From UBA1100 sp964533265 (lineage in GTDB: Bacteria > Verrucomicrobiota > Verrucomicrobiia > Limisphaerales > UBA1100), in the NCBI GenBank assembly GCA_964533265.1, contig CAZHJW010000164.1, forward strand, positions 1-5,345: DNA of 5,345 bases. The letters run 5' to 3'. The notes beneath the pieces are model-generated. The model was not told the DNA's origin, did not search any database, and worked only from the letters and a program-made list of their open reading frames with translations. The first letter of the stretch is position 1, and each line of letters opens with the position of its first letter. The translations under genes were made by a program, and so were the position numbers. Below are positions 4,022 to 5,345 of the stretch, piece after piece.

Positions 4022-5345
4022 ATGGAAAACGGAGTAAATAGTGCAGAATTACAGGCACTTTTGGATTATTATGAGAAAGAGAAGGGCATTAGCCGAGAAG
4101 CTCTGAATGAAGCGATTAAGGACGCACTGGAAGCAGCTGCAAAAAAAGCCGTGGGAGCCAGCCGCGACTTAAGAGTGGAGACCGACCCAAAGTCCGGCCA
4201 GTTGAAGGCCTATGTAAAACTTCTGGTGGTGGACAGGGTAACCAATCCTCAGGATGAGATTTCCCGCTTTGACGCGTTACAAATTGTTGATGAAGCCTCC
4301 GTCGGAGATGAAATTGAGAAAGAGGTGACTCCCAATGGCTTCGGGCGAATCGCCGCTCAATATGCCAGCCAAAACCTTAAACAACATCTGCGCCGAGCCG
4401 AAAAGGCGTTGATCTTCGATGAGTTCAAGGATCGGGTGGGGGATATAGTACGTGGCACCGTTCGCCGATTCGAGCGCAGTGACGTAGTGATCGATTTGGG
4501 CCGCTATGAAGCATCCCTGCCGAGCCGCGAGAGAGTTCCAATTGAAGAATACCAACCGGGCGAACAACTCCGGTGTTATGTAAAAGCTGTAGAAGAAACA
4601 GGCCGTGGCCCTGAGATCGTACTCTCTCGTTCAGCTCCTGAATTTGTAATTAAGCTTTTTACCTTGGAGGTTTCTGAAATTGCGGATGGCACAGTGCAAA
4701 TTATTTCTGTTGCCCGCGAGCCGGGCTGGCGAACAAAACTTGCCGTCCATTCAGAGGATGAACGCGTTGACCCAGTAGGTGCGTGCGTAGGGTTACGCGG
4801 CCAACGAGTCAAAAACATCGTGCGAGAACTGAACAATGAAAAGGTGGATATTATCCACTGGAATCCAGATGTGCAGGAATTTATCGCAGAAGCACTGAAG
4901 CCAGCCGAGCTTCGCGAAGTCGAGGTTCATGAAGCCGAGAAAAGGGTACAGGTCTGGGTAAACGAAGATCAACTCTCACTCGCGATTGGCAAACGAGGTC
5001 AGAATGCCCGCCTAGCTTCCCGTTTGACGGGATGGCAAATTGATATTGATGCGAAAAAAGTAGAAACTCTCACATTTGACGATCAGGTAGCAGATGCGGT
5101 CAACACGTTGGCCGCTCTCCCCGGAATCGATCAGGACTTGGCTCAGACGCTTGTTAATAGCGGCTTCCACTCGGTCGAAGACCTCAAACAAATTGAGCCC
5201 GGTGATCTGGATGGGATTCCCGGCTTGGAGGAGCATTCTGACTCCATTATTGCCGCTGCCTCAGTCCCAGCAAATACAACTGAAGAGATTACCGAGGAAC
5301 CCGAATCAACCGAGGAACCCGAATCAACCGAGGAACCCGAATCAA
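4022..5345 (+). CDS. nusA: Transcription termination/antitermination factor NusA (3' end outside window)
   Basis: Family knowledge: binds RNA polymerase and nascent RNA, promotes pausing and intrinsic termination, and joins antitermination complexes. Seen: 441 codons open to the right edge. The polymerase-binding N-terminal domain is at 1 to about 130. S1 is at about 140-203 (GDIVRGTVRRF at 140-150, IVLSRS at its end). KH1 is at about 232-298, with DPVGACVGLRGQRV at 250-263 (GxxG loop 257-260). KH2 is at about 315-345, with LAIGKRGQNARLAS at 320-333 (GxxG 323-326). Residues 363-413 look like paired helix-hairpin-helix elements (LPGI, IPGL). From about 415 the chain is acidic and low-complexity, with TEEPES repeats. 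The ATG at 4022 is chosen by family alignment. The best ribosome-binding candidate, GGGAA at 4006-4010, is weak and 11 bases away. No rimP precedes it. The gene has its own promoter and a leader terminator. Confidence 0.97.
   Translation, partial: MENGVNSAELQALLDYYEKEKGISREALNEAIKDALEAAAKKAVGASRDLRVETDPKSGQLKAYVKLLVVDRVTNPQDEISRFDALQIVDEASVGDEIEKEVTPNGFGRIAAQYASQNLKQHLRRAEKALIFDEFKDRVGDIVRGTVRRFERSDVVIDLGRYEASLPSRERVPIEEYQPGEQLRCYVKAVEETGRGPEIVLSRSAPEFVIKLFTLEVSEIADGTVQIISVAREPGWRTKLAVHSEDERVDPVGACVGLRGQRVKNIVRELNNEKVDIIHWNPDVQEFIAEALKPAELREVEVHEAEKRVQVWVNEDQLSLAIGKRGQNARLASRLTGWQIDIDAKKVETLTFDDQVADAVNTLAALPGIDQDLAQTLVNSGFHSVEDLKQIEPGDLDGIPGLEEHSDSIIAAASVPANTTEEITEEPESTEEPESTEEPES
5291..5345 (+). 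repeat. Exact 18-bp tandem repeat coding TEEPES in the NusA tail
   Basis: The unit ACCGAGGAACCCGAATCA occurs three times with no base change (5291-5308, 5309-5326, 5327-5344), and the last base of the window (A) fits the start of a fourth copy. The 18-base period keeps the frame and encodes Thr-Glu-Glu-Pro-Glu-Ser each time, from residue 424. The preceding codons (ACTGAAGAGATT) look like a diverged partial unit. Identity at third codon positions implies recent copying, by slippage or unequal exchange, or an assembly effect. The total copy number is unknown because the window ends inside the array. Confidence 0.9.

Noticed and set aside
4277..4836. Two minus-strand open frames opposite nusA (4277-4567 and 4576-4836)
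   Set aside because: They lie wholly within the well-supported nusA coding frame, with no start signals or recognisable motifs.
5291..5345. Tandem 18-bp repeat as a CRISPR-like array
   Set aside because: The units abut without spacers, keep the reading frame and encode part of NusA.

Overview
The window looks like an ordinary housekeeping stretch of a bacterial chromosome with roughly balanced base composition. It most resembles the Verrucomicrobiota (perhaps an Opitutae/Puniceicoccales-like lineage). This rests on three things: a bacterial OGG1-type 8-oxoguanine glycosylase, a short sigma-70 factor with a lysine-rich head and a region 2.4 of the form STYGSWWIKQSIKRALANQ, and a NusA with an acidic C-terminal tail. 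The lineage is judged from remembered family sequences, not from a search, so treat it as a moderate-confidence inference. I see no transposase, integrase, CRISPR array, tRNA or rRNA.

Minus strand, about 1-3817, in transcription order: sppA (signal peptide peptidase), upp (uracil phosphoribosyltransferase, GTG start), a group-2-like sigma-70 factor, apt (adenine phosphoribosyltransferase), and an OGG1-family DNA glycosylase that runs off the left edge. Gaps between genes are 7, 71, 3 and 4 bases. The only gap large enough for control elements is the 71-base one before the sigma gene, which holds a 9-bp-arm inverted repeat. No clear terminator separates any of the five genes, so a five-gene operon, perhaps with an internal promoter before the sigma gene, is the simplest reading. 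It combines nucleobase salvage (upp, apt), membrane proteolysis, transcription initiation and oxidative DNA repair.

The divergent intergenic region (3818-4021) separates sppA from nusA. Reading rightward it holds a good sigma-70-type promoter (TTGACG-17-TAATAT), a first hairpin, then a second hairpin followed by six T residues, all before the nusA start. That terminator lies between a promoter and nusA with no gene in between. The obvious hypothesis is transcription attenuation of nusA, possibly by NusA itself.

Plus strand, 4022 to the end: nusA, with N-terminal domain, S1, two KH domains, a helix-hairpin-helix-like C-terminal segment and an acidic tail made of exact 18-bp repeats. It is cut by the window edge.

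I did not find an evident new biological system. The points most worth following are the nusA leader attenuator, the Gln at the Arg154 position of the OGG1-like enzyme, the TEEPES repeat tail on NusA, and the dyad in front of the sigma gene.
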